Source of the DNA: Nocardia stercoris
GTDB lineage: Bacteria; Actinomycetota; Actinomycetes; Mycobacteriales; Mycobacteriaceae
Reading direction: 5' to 3'
Assembly: GCF_003696265.1 (NCBI RefSeq)
Contig: NZ_RFFH01000011.1
Coordinates: forward strand, 124,001-188,000
Length of the DNA: 64,000 bases
Part shown: positions 8,436-17,635 of the stretch, piece after piece
Layout: every line of letters begins with the position of its first letter
Numbering within the stretch: the stretch's first letter is position 1
Made by a program: the position numbers and the translations under genes
Notes under the pieces: generated by a model
What the model was told of the DNA's origin: nothing
What the model saw: only the letters and a program-made list of their open reading frames with translations
Database searches by the model: none

Positions 8436-9617
8436 GTGATCACTACCTTGGCCGTAGAAAATTACCGCTCTCTACGGCGCCTGACCGTTCCATTGACGAA
8501 GCTCACTCTGGTAACGGGCGCGAATGGCAGTGGGAAATCCAGCTTGTATCGGTCGCTGCGATTGCTGTCCGAGACAGCGCGAAGCAACGCGGTCGCTGCC
8601 CTGGCCCGTGAGGGTGGACTGGATTCGACACTGTGGGCCGGCCCGCGTGTCGTCGGTCGCAGACAAGCTAGAGGAAACAATCTCAAAATTGGGCAGGCAA
8701 CCGATCCCGTCGCTCTGCGGCTGGGATTCTCAGGTGACGATTTCGGCTATACGATCGAGTTCGGACTACCGATGCTGGATTCGACGTCGATGTTCAGTCG
8801 CGACCCCGAAATAAAATGCGAATCCGTCTGGTACGGGCCGATACTGCGGCCGACCACTTCCTTGGTAGAACGGAACAACGGCGTCGTGTCGGTGCGGGGA
8901 GAGCACGGCGACTGGAAAATGCTTCCACACATGCTCCGCAGCTACGACAGCATGCTGACCGAGCTGTCCGACCCCGCAACCACTCCGGAGCTGTTCCGGG
9001 TGCGCGACATGATCCGATCATGGCGCTTCTACGATCACTTCCGCACCGACACCGGCGCCGCCGCCCGTGGCAGCCACATCGGCACCCGGACTCCTGTACT
9101 CAGCGGCGACGGCGCCGACCTCGCCGCAGCACTACGCACGATCTACGAGAACGGGGACCGCAACGCCCTGGCCGAGACCATCGACCGGGCTTTCCCCGGT
9201 AGCCGGGTGGAGTTCGCCGGAACAGCTGGACGTGTGGAGATTTTGCTGCACCAGCCCGGTCTCAGCCGTCCCCTGAGCGTCGCGGAGTTGTCCGACGGCA
9301 CCCTGCGCTATCTGCTGCTGGTGGCAGCCCTACTGACACTCCGTCCGCCGCAGCTCCTAGTGCTGAACGAACCCGAGTCCAGCTTGCATCCTGATCTGCT
9401 GGCACCCCTGGGAGCACTCATCGCCGATGCCGCCCAGCGCACACAGGTCATCGTCGTCTCTCATGCCCGGCAGCTGGTCGCCGCCACCATCGATGCGGCC
9501 GAAGAAGCCGACATCGAGCTGTCGCTCATCCAGCTGAGGAAGGACGATTCCGGGGAGACGCTCGTCGACGGTCAAGGCTTCTTGGACGAACCCGCGTGGT
9601 ACTGGCCGAAAAGATAG
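8436..9617 (+). CDS. RecF/OLD-like AAA ATPase
   Basis: 393-residue predicted ATPase of the ABC/RecF type (COG4637-like). The N-terminus MITTLAVENYRSLRRLTVPL is typical of RecF-like proteins. Walker A is GANGSGKSS, the signature helix is LSDGTLRYLLL, Walker B with D-loop is LLVLNEPESSLHPDLL, and the switch His lies in VIVVSHARQLV. No nuclease (TOPRIM) domain is visible. Such proteins occur in DNA repair and in defence modules, but no partner gene is adjacent, so the function is open. GTG 8436 is the natural start. The stop codon lies inside the hairpin at 9613-9643. The gene is inside the direct-repeat-bounded segment. Confidence 0.85.
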   Translation: MITTLAVENYRSLRRLTVPLTKLTLVTGANGSGKSSLYRSLRLLSETARSNAVAALAREGGLDSTLWAGPRVVGRRQARGNNLKIGQATDPVALRLGFSGDDFGYTIEFGLPMLDSTSMFSRDPEIKCESVWYGPILRPTTSLVERNNGVVSVRGEHGDWKMLPHMLRSYDSMLTELSDPATTPELFRVRDMIRSWRFYDHFRTDTGAAARGSHIGTRTPVLSGDGADLAAALRTIYENGDRNALAETIDRAFPGSRVEFAGTAGRVEILLHQPGLSRPLSVAELSDGTLRYLLLVAALLTLRPPQLLVLNEPESSLHPDLLAPLGALIADAAQRTQVIVVSHARQLVAATIDAAEEADIELSLIQLRKDDSGETLVDGQGFLDEPAWYWPKR

Positions 9618-9643
9618 CGTAGGAAGGATTTCTCTACGCTATC
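9613..9643 (+). terminator. Hairpin overlapping the ATPase stop codon
   Basis: Perfect 10-bp arms GATAGCGTAG / CTACGCTATC with an 11-base loop. The TAG stop is in the left arm. There is no T tract; it is a likely terminator or mRNA 3' end stabiliser. Confidence 0.65.
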
Positions 9644-9648
9644 GGCGC

Positions 9649-9681
9649 CTAGTCCTTCTTCATCTGCTCGTAGAGCAACCG
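9649..9681 (-). pseudogene. DUF3039 C-terminal relic
   Basis: The reverse strand encodes RLLYEQMKKD then TAG. This matches the C-terminus KKIYEQMKRD-stop of the intact DUF3039 gene at 53183. DNA similarity covers 9647-9674 against 53181-53208. A separate 14-base identity (ACCTGCGGAAATAG) lies at 9694-9707 here and 53168-53181 there, on the other side of the relic, which implies rearrangement. Only about 10 codons remain. Confidence 0.5.
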
Positions 9682-10378
9682 AAACCGCCTCCTACCTGCG
9701 GAAATAGACGGAAGATCCGGACCTTGACCTGCGACAACACCGCCCAAAGCGACCCAAGGACCACCCATTGATTCCTACCGAATCCCAGCGTTCCGGCATC
9801 CAAAATGACACCGAATCTGACAGTCCACGCCTCATCGTTTCCCAACGAGTCCCGCTACGACATCACCTATAGATCGATCAACCACCTACCGCTGGGCTAG
9901 CTTCGAGTTACATCCGCGCACAGCTCTGAGAGGCCAAAGGACATGAGGCACGCGAGCACCACTGCACGTTAGCGCCTTAGAACCAGTGACCTCCTCCGTA
10001 GCAGGGAACTCCGAGACGCGCCCGCCGGTCCAATTCGAGCCGGACGGTCCACCAGGTCGCTCCGTGTCCCGCCGATGTCGTTGTGCCTCAGCCGGTCCTG
10101 GCTCCCGGTGGCGGACATCAGGTACGCGTAGACGTAAGGCCGTTGCGAGTCAGCTTGTCCACCTTAGGTTTCAGCGATCAGAGTGCGTGACGCAGGGCGA
10201 CCCGCTCGGCGAGCCCGGGACGTTCCGCTGGCTCACTTCTGTTGAGGCTGAACGCTACTCGAGGCCAACTGATCATTGCCGGCTGCGGCGAACGGGGCTT
10301 GACGCTCGCGTGGGCGCGCCCCTATCGTAAATCGAGACAGATCGGTCTTGATATCGGCCCTATGAAGGCGAGAAACTC
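9682..10378. other. Gene-poor region with a repeat copy
   Basis: About 700 bases without a supportable gene. It holds the right copy of the direct repeat (9827-9875). The remainder shows stop-rich or composition-poor frames and no recognisable RNA gene. Confidence 0.5.
9827..9875 (+). repeat. Right copy of a 48-49 bp direct repeat
   Basis: Begins ACGCCTCATCGTTTCC and ends ACGACATCACCTATAGATC, in the same orientation as 5852-5899. It marks the right edge of the gene-poor segment with the cold-shock gene, kinase fragment and ATPase. Confidence 0.75.
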
Positions 10379-10825
10379 ATGATTGTGCAGGCCCTGACCA
10401 GGGGGGAAGCCGTCGAGATCGTCGAACGGTTGGCAGCGGCGAAGAGTCGGCAGGACGTGGTCGCGACGATGGCGGTGTATCACCCGGACGCCGTACTCGA
10501 ATCCCCTTCGCTCGGTTCCCGTTACGTCGGGGCCCAGGTCGAGGGCGCGATCACGCAGTGGTTCGCCTTCGCGCCCGACTACGAGGTCCGGCTGGACGGG
10601 CACGGGCTCGATGGTGAGACGCTGTGCTGCTGGGGCGAGATCGCGTTCACTCCGGCGTTTACCTTCGGCGGCGCGGCACCTAACGGCAACCGGGTATCCG
10701 TACCGGTGTTCATACTGTTCCGATTCCACGACGGCCGCGTGAGCTGGGAAAGCTTCCACTTCGACGTCGCCGGTGTGGCACGCCAGTGCGGCGTCGACGT
10801 GACCGCCCTGGTGCGGGCGTCATGA
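10379..10825 (+). CDS. SnoaL/NTF2-like protein
   Basis: 148-residue single-domain protein of the NTF2-like (SnoaL/ketosteroid-isomerase fold) superfamily. The helical start RGEAVEIVERLAAAKSRQDV leads to TMAVYHPDAVLESPSLG and then a curved sheet region (VFILFRFHDGRVSWESFHFD), as in small isomerases and hydratases. No catalytic residues can be assigned with certainty. Its stop overlaps the next ATG by four bases (ATGA), so it is translationally coupled to the quinone-reductase-like gene and then to a TetR gene. The three genes form one operon, possibly a small self-regulated detoxification unit. Confidence 0.8.
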   Translation: MIVQALTRGEAVEIVERLAAAKSRQDVVATMAVYHPDAVLESPSLGSRYVGAQVEGAITQWFAFAPDYEVRLDGHGLDGETLCCWGEIAFTPAFTFGGAAPNGNRVSVPVFILFRFHDGRVSWESFHFDVAGVARQCGVDVTALVRAS

Positions 10826-11802
10826 TCGTCGGCGCACGCCGGCCGAGCAGCTCGACGATGCGTGCGGCGCGGCACGAGCAATGGGGATCGCCACTCGAGA
10901 TCGGCGACGTCGCACGGCCGGAGCCGGCCGCCGGCGAAATCCGCATCGCGATGCGAGCCACCAGTGTGAACCCGATCGACATGCATACCGGCGCGAATTC
11001 CGGCTACGAGCAGTCCATGCGATTGCCGTGCATCCCCGGATGGGACGTCGCCGGTGTGGTGGACGCGGTGGGTTACGGGGTGACCCGCTATGCCGTGGGC
11101 GACCGCCTCTACGGTCTGGCCTGGTTTCCCTACCCCGCAGGCACTTACGCCGAGTACACGACGGTTCCCGCCTACCAGCTGGTGCCGATGCCGAAGTCGG
11201 TGTCCTTCGCGGAAGCGGCGTGCCTGCCGATGGCCGCGGTGACCGCGTGGCAGATGCTCGACGCCGTCGGGCCACTCGCCGGCCGGCACGTGCTGGTCAG
11301 CGGGGCGTCCGGCGGCGTGGGTCACCTCGCGGTGCAACTGGCGGTCGCGCGCGGCGCCACGGTCACCGCCCTGGCACGCCTCGATCACCATGTGACACTG
11401 CGCGATCTGGGCGCGCACGCGTGCGTGGACTACACCGATCCCGGCGCGGTCACCGCGATCGGAAAGGTCGACGCGGCAATCGATCTGGTGGGATACGAAT
11501 TCGGTGCGTCGCTGTTCGACCGTGTGACAACCGGCGGCACGATCGCGCTGGCGACCGCGTGGTCGATCGAGGGATACCGGGCCGTCGCGCCGGAGCGCGG
11601 TATCCGCGCGGCCTCCTGTTTGGTGGAACCCGACCCGATGGCACTCACGGCGATCGCGGAGCTGGTCGATTCGGGCGCGGTGCGGGTCGTCGTCGGCGCC
11701 GAGTTCGAGCTCGCCCACGCCGCCGCTGCCCAGCAATGGGTCCGAGACCGGCGCGGCTTCGGCAAGGCCGCGATCGTGGTGCACCCGCCGGAGCCCGCAT
11801 GA
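10822..11802 (+). CDS. Zinc-independent alcohol dehydrogenase / quinone oxidoreductase-like protein
   Basis: 326-residue MDR-superfamily oxidoreductase, cytoplasmic and NADPH-dependent. The N-terminal GroES-like domain has MRAARHEQWGSPLEIGD and MRATSVNPIDMHTG. The Rossmann domain has HVLVSGASGGVGHLAVQLAV, a variant of the GAxGGVG motif, and CVDYTD. The zinc ligands of classical alcohol dehydrogenases are absent, which fits the quinone oxidoreductase branch. The ATG at 10822 overlaps the preceding stop; ATG 10858 (MRAARHEQWG) is an alternative that matches the usual family start. The gene end overlaps the following TetR start by four bases. Confidence 0.9.
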   Translation: MIVGARRPSSSTMRAARHEQWGSPLEIGDVARPEPAAGEIRIAMRATSVNPIDMHTGANSGYEQSMRLPCIPGWDVAGVVDAVGYGVTRYAVGDRLYGLAWFPYPAGTYAEYTTVPAYQLVPMPKSVSFAEAACLPMAAVTAWQMLDAVGPLAGRHVLVSGASGGVGHLAVQLAVARGATVTALARLDHHVTLRDLGAHACVDYTDPGAVTAIGKVDAAIDLVGYEFGASLFDRVTTGGTIALATAWSIEGYRAVAPERGIRAASCLVEPDPMALTAIAELVDSGAVRVVVGAEFELAHAAAAQQWVRDRRGFGKAAIVVHPPEPA

Positions 11803-12395
11803 GCGACAAGCCCAAGCAGCTCCGCGGTATCGCGGTGCGCGACAAGCTCGTCGGCATCGCGACCCAGCTCTTCTACGACAATGGGGTGCGCGCGGTCGGT
11901 GTCGACGAGGTCGTCCGCCGGTCGGGGATGGCGAAGGCGAGCCTGTATCGCTGGTTCCCCACCAAGGACGACCTCGTGCTCGCGGTACTGCAGCAGCGCG
12001 ACGAAGACTTCTGGGCAGCGTGGGAGCGGACCGCGCAGCGCTGCACCGACGCTCGCGCCGAGCTCGACGCGCACCTCGACTGGGTCCAGGAGCTGGCCAC
12101 GCGTGAGGGCTACCGCGGCTGCGCTTTCGTCAACACGGCCGCGGAATTCGGTGGTGCGCAATCGGATCGGATCCGGGAGCGTTGCGCGGAGCACGAACGC
12201 GAGCTCGCGTGCCGGCTACGCGCGCTGACCGCACGGCTCGGCGTCGGCGACCACGACCGTCTTGCCGATGAGCTCCATCTTGCGATCGTCGGCGCCTTCG
12301 CGGTCGGCGGGATCTATCCGAGCGGTGGGCCGGCGATCCGGCTCCGGGCATTGGCCGAGGATCTGATAACCCGATCGACCGTGGATACAGCGTGA
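11799..12395 (+). CDS. TetR-family transcriptional regulator
   Basis: 198-residue repressor-type regulator. The N-terminal HTH is KLVGIATQLFYDNGVRAVGV followed by DEVVRRSGMAKASLYRWFPT, a canonical TetR recognition helix. The C-terminal ligand domain includes LATREGYRGCAFVNTAAEFG, a motif of the TetR group found beside oxidoreductases. Its ATG overlaps the stop of the quinone-reductase gene (ATGA). It most likely controls its own three-gene operon; the ligand is unknown. Confidence 0.92.
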   Translation: MSDKPKQLRGIAVRDKLVGIATQLFYDNGVRAVGVDEVVRRSGMAKASLYRWFPTKDDLVLAVLQQRDEDFWAAWERTAQRCTDARAELDAHLDWVQELATREGYRGCAFVNTAAEFGGAQSDRIRERCAEHERELACRLRALTARLGVGDHDRLADELHLAIVGAFAVGGIYPSGGPAIRLRALAEDLITRSTVDTA

Positions 12396-12628
12396 TCAGG
12401 ACTTCGGGGGCGGTCGCCGGACTCCCCGACGCTCCTCGACTCTCGGTGCGAGCACCAGTCGCGACGGCTGTCTCCAGATGTCCGCACTGTACCGACGGAA
12501 CCTTGCGACCGGCCCTTCTCCGCAACCGTCGGTGGCGAGCGTCCGGCAACCGTGCAGAGTGCATGCTCCGCGGGGACCAGGGGGATACTCTGGCTAGTGT
12601 GCCGTGACTGGCAAGTTACGAGTTACCG

Positions 12629-15600
12629 ATGGCCGAGGACGATTCACTCCGAACCCAGCGTGATGTCGGTGTCGACGTCATCACGGAGCTGAGCGCGGCC
12701 GGATTCGAGGACGCCGAAGAGATCGGGCGGGGTGGATTCGGTGTCGTGTACCGGTGCACCCAGATCGTCCCGGGCCGCACGGTGGCGGTGAAGGTGCTCA
12801 CCGGCGAACTGGAGGACAATCGGCAACGCTTCTTCCGCGAACAACATGCGATGGGGCTGCTCACCGGGCACCCGAACATCGTCAGCCTGCTCGAGGTCGG
12901 AGAGACCGGGACGGGTCGCCCCTATCTGGTGATGCCCTATCACGCCCGTGGCTCCCTGGACGATCGCATCCGGCACGACGGTCCGCTGCCCCTCAGGGAC
13001 GCGCTGCGTCTCGGGGTGAAGACCGCGGGGGCACTGGAAGCCGCGCACCGGGTCGGGATTGTGCACCGTGACGTCAAACCGGCGAACATCCTGCTGACCG
13101 ACTACGACGAACCGGCGTTGACGGACTTCGGGATCGCGCACATCACAGGCGGATTCGTGACGACCTCGAGTGTGATCACCGGGACGCCCGCCTACACCGC
13201 GCCCGAGGTCGTCGGCGGGCAGCCACCGAGTGCAGCCTCGGATGTGTACGGGCTGGCTGCCACGTTGTTCTGCGCGCTCACCGGGCACGCCGCGTTCGAA
13301 CGCCGCAGCGGTGAGCAGATCGTGGCGCAATTCGTGCGCATCACCACACACCCGATCCCCGACCTGCGGGACTCGGGTATCCCGGCAGACATGTGCGCGA
13401 CGATCGAGGCCGCGATGGCTCGTGACCCACAAGTGCGGCCGACTGCGGCGGGGCTGGGCCGGCAGTTGCGGCGGATTCAGCTCGACCACGGTTCGGTTGC
13501 CGACGAGATGGCCCTGCCGATCGAGTCCGGGACGGCACCGCAATCGCCGACGAGTTCGGAAGATGTTGCAGCACAGCTTGATTCGATATCTTACCCGGGC
13601 AGCCTGCGCGCGGGAACGGACAACCTGCCACTCGAACTGACCAGCTTCGTCAGCCGCCGGACCGAACTGTCCGAGCTGGAGCAGCTGCTGTCCCGGTCGC
13701 GTCTGGTGACATTGACCGGGTTCGGCGGTGTCGGCAAGTCCCGGCTCGCACTGCGGGTCGCGCACGCCGTGCGGCAGACGTTCGCGAACGGGGCGTGGCT
13801 GATCGAGTTGGGCGAGCTGCGCGACGACGCGGCGCTGCCCGATATCGTGGCCGCTGCCTTCGGAGTGCGTGACCACGGCCCCGGTTCCACCCTGGACGCG
13901 TTGATCGAACTGCTGGCGCCGCACGATCTGCTCGTGGTGCTGGACGACTGCGAGCACATGATCGAGGCGGTCACGCGGCTGTCCGAATCGCTCATCCGAC
14001 ACTGCCCAGGCCTGCGGATCCTGGCCACCAGCCGCGAGGCGTTCGGTATCGGCGCGGAGACCGTGTATCCGGTAGCACCGCTGGACATTCCCGATCCGGC
14101 CACCGAACCGACGGTGGCGCGCTCCGACGCGGTCGCCCTGTTCGCCGACCGCGCTGCCGCGGCAGTCCCGGGCTTCGAGGTGACAGACGACAATCGACTG
14201 TGTGTCGCCCGGATATGTGCGCGGCTCGACGGTCTGCCGTTGGCGATCGAGCTGGCCGCGGCCCGCGTGCGGACGATGTCCCTCGAACAGATCCTGACCC
14301 GGCTGAACGACCGGTACGCACTGCTTGCCCGGGGCAGCCGAGACGCCCCGCGGCGGCAGCGGACGATGCGGTACTGCATCGACTGGAGCTACGACCTGTG
14401 CAGACCGGAAGAACAGCGGTTATGGAGCCGATTGTCGGTATTCGCCGGCAGCTTCGAAGCCGATGCGGCCGTGCGCGTGTGCTCCGATGACATGACGGAG
14501 CTGGGGTTGCACGATGTGCTGTCGGCCCTGGTGGACAAGTCCATCGTCGTCCGCAACGAGGTCGCCGGCTCCGTCCGCTTCCGGATGCTGGAAACGGTGC
14601 GGGACTTCGGCCTCGCGAAGGCCGCGGAGTCCGGCGAATACCCGGATCTGTGTCGGCGGCACCGGGACTGGTGCGCGGGATTGGCGCGCGACGCGGAAGC
14701 GCAGTGGATCGGGCCGCGGCAGCAGGAGTGGGTCGATCGGCTGGAGCGAGAATTGCCGAACCTGTGGAAAGCGCTGGAGTTCAGCATGTCCGAGTCCGGT
14801 GACGACGGACTGCGGATCGTCACGTCCTTGTATCTCTTCTGGTTGTTGCGTGGGCGGCTCGGTGAGGGGCGCCGCTGGTACGAGCGCGCGCTCGCCCGGT
14901 CGGCCGGTGGCCTGGTGCGGGATCGAGCCAAAGCGCTGTATGCGGTCGGCGCGATCGCGGCGCTGCAAGGTGACCTGCCGATCGCCGCCGAGCGGGTGGC
15001 CGAGCTCCGGGCGCTGAGCGAGCAGACAACCGACCCGCTGGTCACCGCGCTGCTGGCCAACGCTGAAGCGAACTACGCGTTCGCCGACGGCGTCAGCGAT
15101 CCGGCTCGCACCGTCGCGCCCCTGGCCTACGCCGTCCACGTATACGAGCGGTGCGGTGATCCGACCATGCAGGTGGACGCGCGGATCGCGCTCGGATGGG
15201 CCTACGCGATCACCGGAGACCTCCCCCGCGCGCTCGCCTGTCACGGCCAGGCGCTCGACCAGACCGAGTCCGCGGGTGAAACGATCTATCGGTCGTGGGC
15301 GTTGTGGGGTACCGGATTCGCTGTGTGGCGCAGCGGCGAACCCGACCGCGCCACGCACGCGCTGCTGGCGGGTATTCGACTCGCGCACGCGGTGACCGAT
15401 CCGCTCGTGGTCGCGGGTTGTCTGGATGTCCTGTCCTGGATCGCGGCCGAAGCGCAGGAGGCCTACCGTGCCGCCGTCCTGATCGGTGCGGCGGATGCGT
15501 TGAGCCACCTGGCCGGCTGCTCCGATTCGGTCATGTTCCGCACGTTGCGCGGCTTTCGCCACGGCTGTGAGCGGACCGGTCGCGGGCTGCTCGGTGCGGA

Positions 15601-15700
15601 CGCATTCGACGCGGCGCGCCGGGACGGTGCCGCGCTGGGGCTCGATGCCGCAGTCGGTTTCGCGCTCGGCGACCGATCCGAAGCCCTCGGCGCCGGATGA
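12629..15700 (+). CDS. Ser/Thr kinase fused to NB-ARC ATPase and helical repeats (PknK-like, no LuxR domain)
   Basis: 1023-residue signalling protein. The kinase domain is at residues about 20-290: loop IGRGGFGVVYRC, VAVKVLTG with the catalytic Lys, VHRDVKPANILLTD, then LTDFGIAHI (DFG), and TPAYTAPEVV. The NB-ARC ATPase follows at about 345-640: Walker A LTGFGGVGKSRLALRV, Walker B LLVVLDDCEHM, LRILATSREAF and LDGLPLAIELAAARVRTMSL. The rest is TPR-like helical repeats with Ala-rich helices. The architecture matches mycobacterial PknK, except that the frame ends at GDRSEALGAG with no LuxR-type HTH. It would therefore act by protein contacts or phosphorylation, not by direct DNA binding through that domain. 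A truncated paralogue of its N-lobe is at 7511-7831. Confidence 0.92.
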   Translation: MAEDDSLRTQRDVGVDVITELSAAGFEDAEEIGRGGFGVVYRCTQIVPGRTVAVKVLTGELEDNRQRFFREQHAMGLLTGHPNIVSLLEVGETGTGRPYLVMPYHARGSLDDRIRHDGPLPLRDALRLGVKTAGALEAAHRVGIVHRDVKPANILLTDYDEPALTDFGIAHITGGFVTTSSVITGTPAYTAPEVVGGQPPSAASDVYGLAATLFCALTGHAAFERRSGEQIVAQFVRITTHPIPDLRDSGIPADMCATIEAAMARDPQVRPTAAGLGRQLRRIQLDHGSVADEMALPIESGTAPQSPTSSEDVAAQLDSISYPGSLRAGTDNLPLELTSFVSRRTELSELEQLLSRSRLVTLTGFGGVGKSRLALRVAHAVRQTFANGAWLIELGELRDDAALPDIVAAAFGVRDHGPGSTLDALIELLAPHDLLVVLDDCEHMIEAVTRLSESLIRHCPGLRILATSREAFGIGAETVYPVAPLDIPDPATEPTVARSDAVALFADRAAAAVPGFEVTDDNRLCVARICARLDGLPLAIELAAARVRTMSLEQILTRLNDRYALLARGSRDAPRRQRTMRYCIDWSYDLCRPEEQRLWSRLSVFAGSFEADAAVRVCSDDMTELGLHDVLSALVDKSIVVRNEVAGSVRFRMLETVRDFGLAKAAESGEYPDLCRRHRDWCAGLARDAEAQWIGPRQQEWVDRLERELPNLWKALEFSMSESGDDGLRIVTSLYLFWLLRGRLGEGRRWYERALARSAGGLVRDRAKALYAVGAIAALQGDLPIAAERVAELRALSEQTTDPLVTALLANAEANYAFADGVSDPARTVAPLAYAVHVYERCGDPTMQVDARIALGWAYAITGDLPRALACHGQALDQTESAGETIYRSWALWGTGFAVWRSGEPDRATHALLAGIRLAHAVTDPLVVAGCLDVLSWIAAEAQEAYRAAVLIGAADALSHLAGCSDSVMFRTLRGFRHGCERTGRGLLGADAFDAARRDGAALGLDAAVGFALGDRSEALGAG

Positions 15701-15730
15701 CAGCCGAGCCGATTCCGCGCCGGTAGGAGC

Positions 15731-17422
15731 TCAGCCGCGCAGGGCGCTGACGAAAATCCCCGGCAGAGCCCGCAGCCGTGGCGTCGCCATGAAGTCGGTG
15801 AGCCGGCGCAATGTGGTGGCCTGAGTCCGGTTGGTGACAAACCACGGGGGCTTCGGTGAGAAGGTGAACTCACCATGCAGTACCGATCGTGGCGCCGGCC
15901 GGAACGGGCCGCGCACCACACTGCGTTCGGTGTCGCCGAGCAGCAGAGCGTTGTGCACCACGCCGATTCCGCTCTGGATGTCGTCGAGGGTGTGCCCCGG
16001 GAACGCGCCCCAGGTCGCCCGGGCGGTCAGGTAGCCGACACCGGTCCAGGCGTTGACGGCCACGGTGCCGTAGCGCAATCGTTCGACCGCCGAGTCGAAT
16101 TCGGCGTCCAGTTCGCGCAGGGTGCGCGGGTGGGCGATGATGTTGACCCCGAGCGTGCCCTCGAATTCGTCGTTGCACACCGCGACCGCCTCGGTGAGGA
16201 ATTCGCTTGTCGCGCCGGGCAGTTCGAGCACCCCGAGTACCGGTGAGAAGTATTCGGTGTGCAGGGCCGGCTCACCGCGGGTGGGCACCAGGCCCTCCAC
16301 CAGCGTGCGGGCACCGATGGGCTGCGCCTGTGTGTAGGTCGACCGGGCGGACCGGACCCGGTCGGCCGAACCCGGGTAGTAGTCGGCGCGCTCCGGAGAC
16401 CGGGCGATGGCGGCACGCAGTTCGCGCAGGAAGCGCTCCTTCTGCGGCCAGTCCGCGCTGATGACCGCCACCTGCGCGGCGACACAGTTGTAGCCGTTGT
16501 TGTGCAGGCGCTGGGTCGCCAGATGCTCGGCCTGGTACCGCAGATCGGCGGCCGACCACCGGCCTGGCAGCACGATCGTGGGCGACACCCCGCCGAGTTC
16601 GCTGGTGATCGGCTTGTCCAGCAGCGGAATTCCCGCGGCCTTGCGGGCCAGAGCTGCGGCATCGGTCCCCCAGACGATCGCGTCGTGGGTGGCCGCACTG
16701 CCGGTCATGTGCACCGTCGCCACGTCCGGATGGCGGACCAGTGCCGCGCCGACCTCCGCGCCACCGGTCAGGATCCGCACGAATCCGCGCTCGATGGCGG
16801 GGGCGAAGATCTGCTCCAGAACCGGCAGCAGCGGGTCGGTGACCGGATTCAGCTTCAGCGCCACCACCCGGTTCTCGGCGATCAACTGGTAGATGACGTC
16901 CAGCGGGGCGATGGAGAAGATGTTCCCGGCTCCTAGCACCACCCCGATGCCGTTGGTGCGCTCCGGCGTCCGCAGCCCCAGACCCGCGCGTTGCCGGGCC
17001 GTGTCGACGCCGATGCCGGGACGTAGCCAGACCTCGGCCCGGAAACCGTTGAGCAGCAACCATTCATAGGCGCCATGCGGAAAGACCTCGACCGCGATCC
17101 GGCCGCCGGGCGCGGTCCGGATCGGGTATCCGTCGACCGGACTGCGGCCCGCCTCGAGCGCCCGTGCGGTCTCGGCCAGCGCGGCCAGCGTGGTGAGCAA
17201 TGGGTACGGGCCGCTGGACCATTCCTCGCCCAGCAGCGGCGAATCCGCGGGCAGGCCCTTGATCCGGGCGGCGATCTCGACCCATTCCGTGGCGTGCGCG
17301 CCGACATTCGCGTGCAGCTGCTCGAGCAGTGCGCGACGGCCGGCGAGATCCGTGCGGGCCCAAGCCCGCTCACCGTCTCGCAATGCCGCGACGGTGTCCT
17401 CGATCGAGGTGGCGGTGCTCAT
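15731..17422 (-). CDS. Aldehyde dehydrogenase family protein
   Basis: 563-residue NAD(P)-dependent aldehyde dehydrogenase, oxidising an aldehyde to an acid. The general-base region is ITSELGGVSPTIVLPG and the nucleophile Cys is in HNNGYNCVAAQVAVI. The cofactor side shows GIGVVLGAGNIFSIAPLDVI and VALKLNPVTDP. It is longer than the usual 480-500 residues, with an N-terminal extension and a C-terminal tail after the catalytic domain. ATG 17422 has AGGAGGT at ideal spacing. It is divergent from the GMC oxidoreductase across the region that holds the relic promoters. An alcohol-to-aldehyde-to-acid pair is a reasonable inference. No operator copy is evident on its own side. Confidence 0.92.
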   Translation of the reverse strand: MSTATSIEDTVAALRDGERAWARTDLAGRRALLEQLHANVGAHATEWVEIAARIKGLPADSPLLGEEWSSGPYPLLTTLAALAETARALEAGRSPVDGYPIRTAPGGRIAVEVFPHGAYEWLLLNGFRAEVWLRPGIGVDTARQRAGLGLRTPERTNGIGVVLGAGNIFSIAPLDVIYQLIAENRVVALKLNPVTDPLLPVLEQIFAPAIERGFVRILTGGAEVGAALVRHPDVATVHMTGSAATHDAIVWGTDAAALARKAAGIPLLDKPITSELGGVSPTIVLPGRWSAADLRYQAEHLATQRLHNNGYNCVAAQVAVISADWPQKERFLRELRAAIARSPERADYYPGSADRVRSARSTYTQAQPIGARTLVEGLVPTRGEPALHTEYFSPVLGVLELPGATSEFLTEAVAVCNDEFEGTLGVNIIAHPRTLRELDAEFDSAVERLRYGTVAVNAWTGVGYLTARATWGAFPGHTLDDIQSGIGVVHNALLLGDTERSVVRGPFRPAPRSVLHGEFTFSPKPPWFVTNRTQATTLRRLTDFMATPRLRALPGIFVSALRG

Positions 17423-17635
17423 CGGAGACCTCCTGCGAAGTCGGCGGCGATCGACACTGCCGCGGCCATTGTCCGGACGTCGAACGACCCGGATCACTGT
17501 CGCCGTCCATCGTTGCGGCACCGGCTCGGCCCGCGCCATGTGCCGCGGCCGCGCAGTCGAGCTCCCGCGGATGTGCCCGAGCACACCGGGGGAACTCACC
17601 GCGGCGTTCCGCGCCGCGGGCAACCCGTCGACAGC

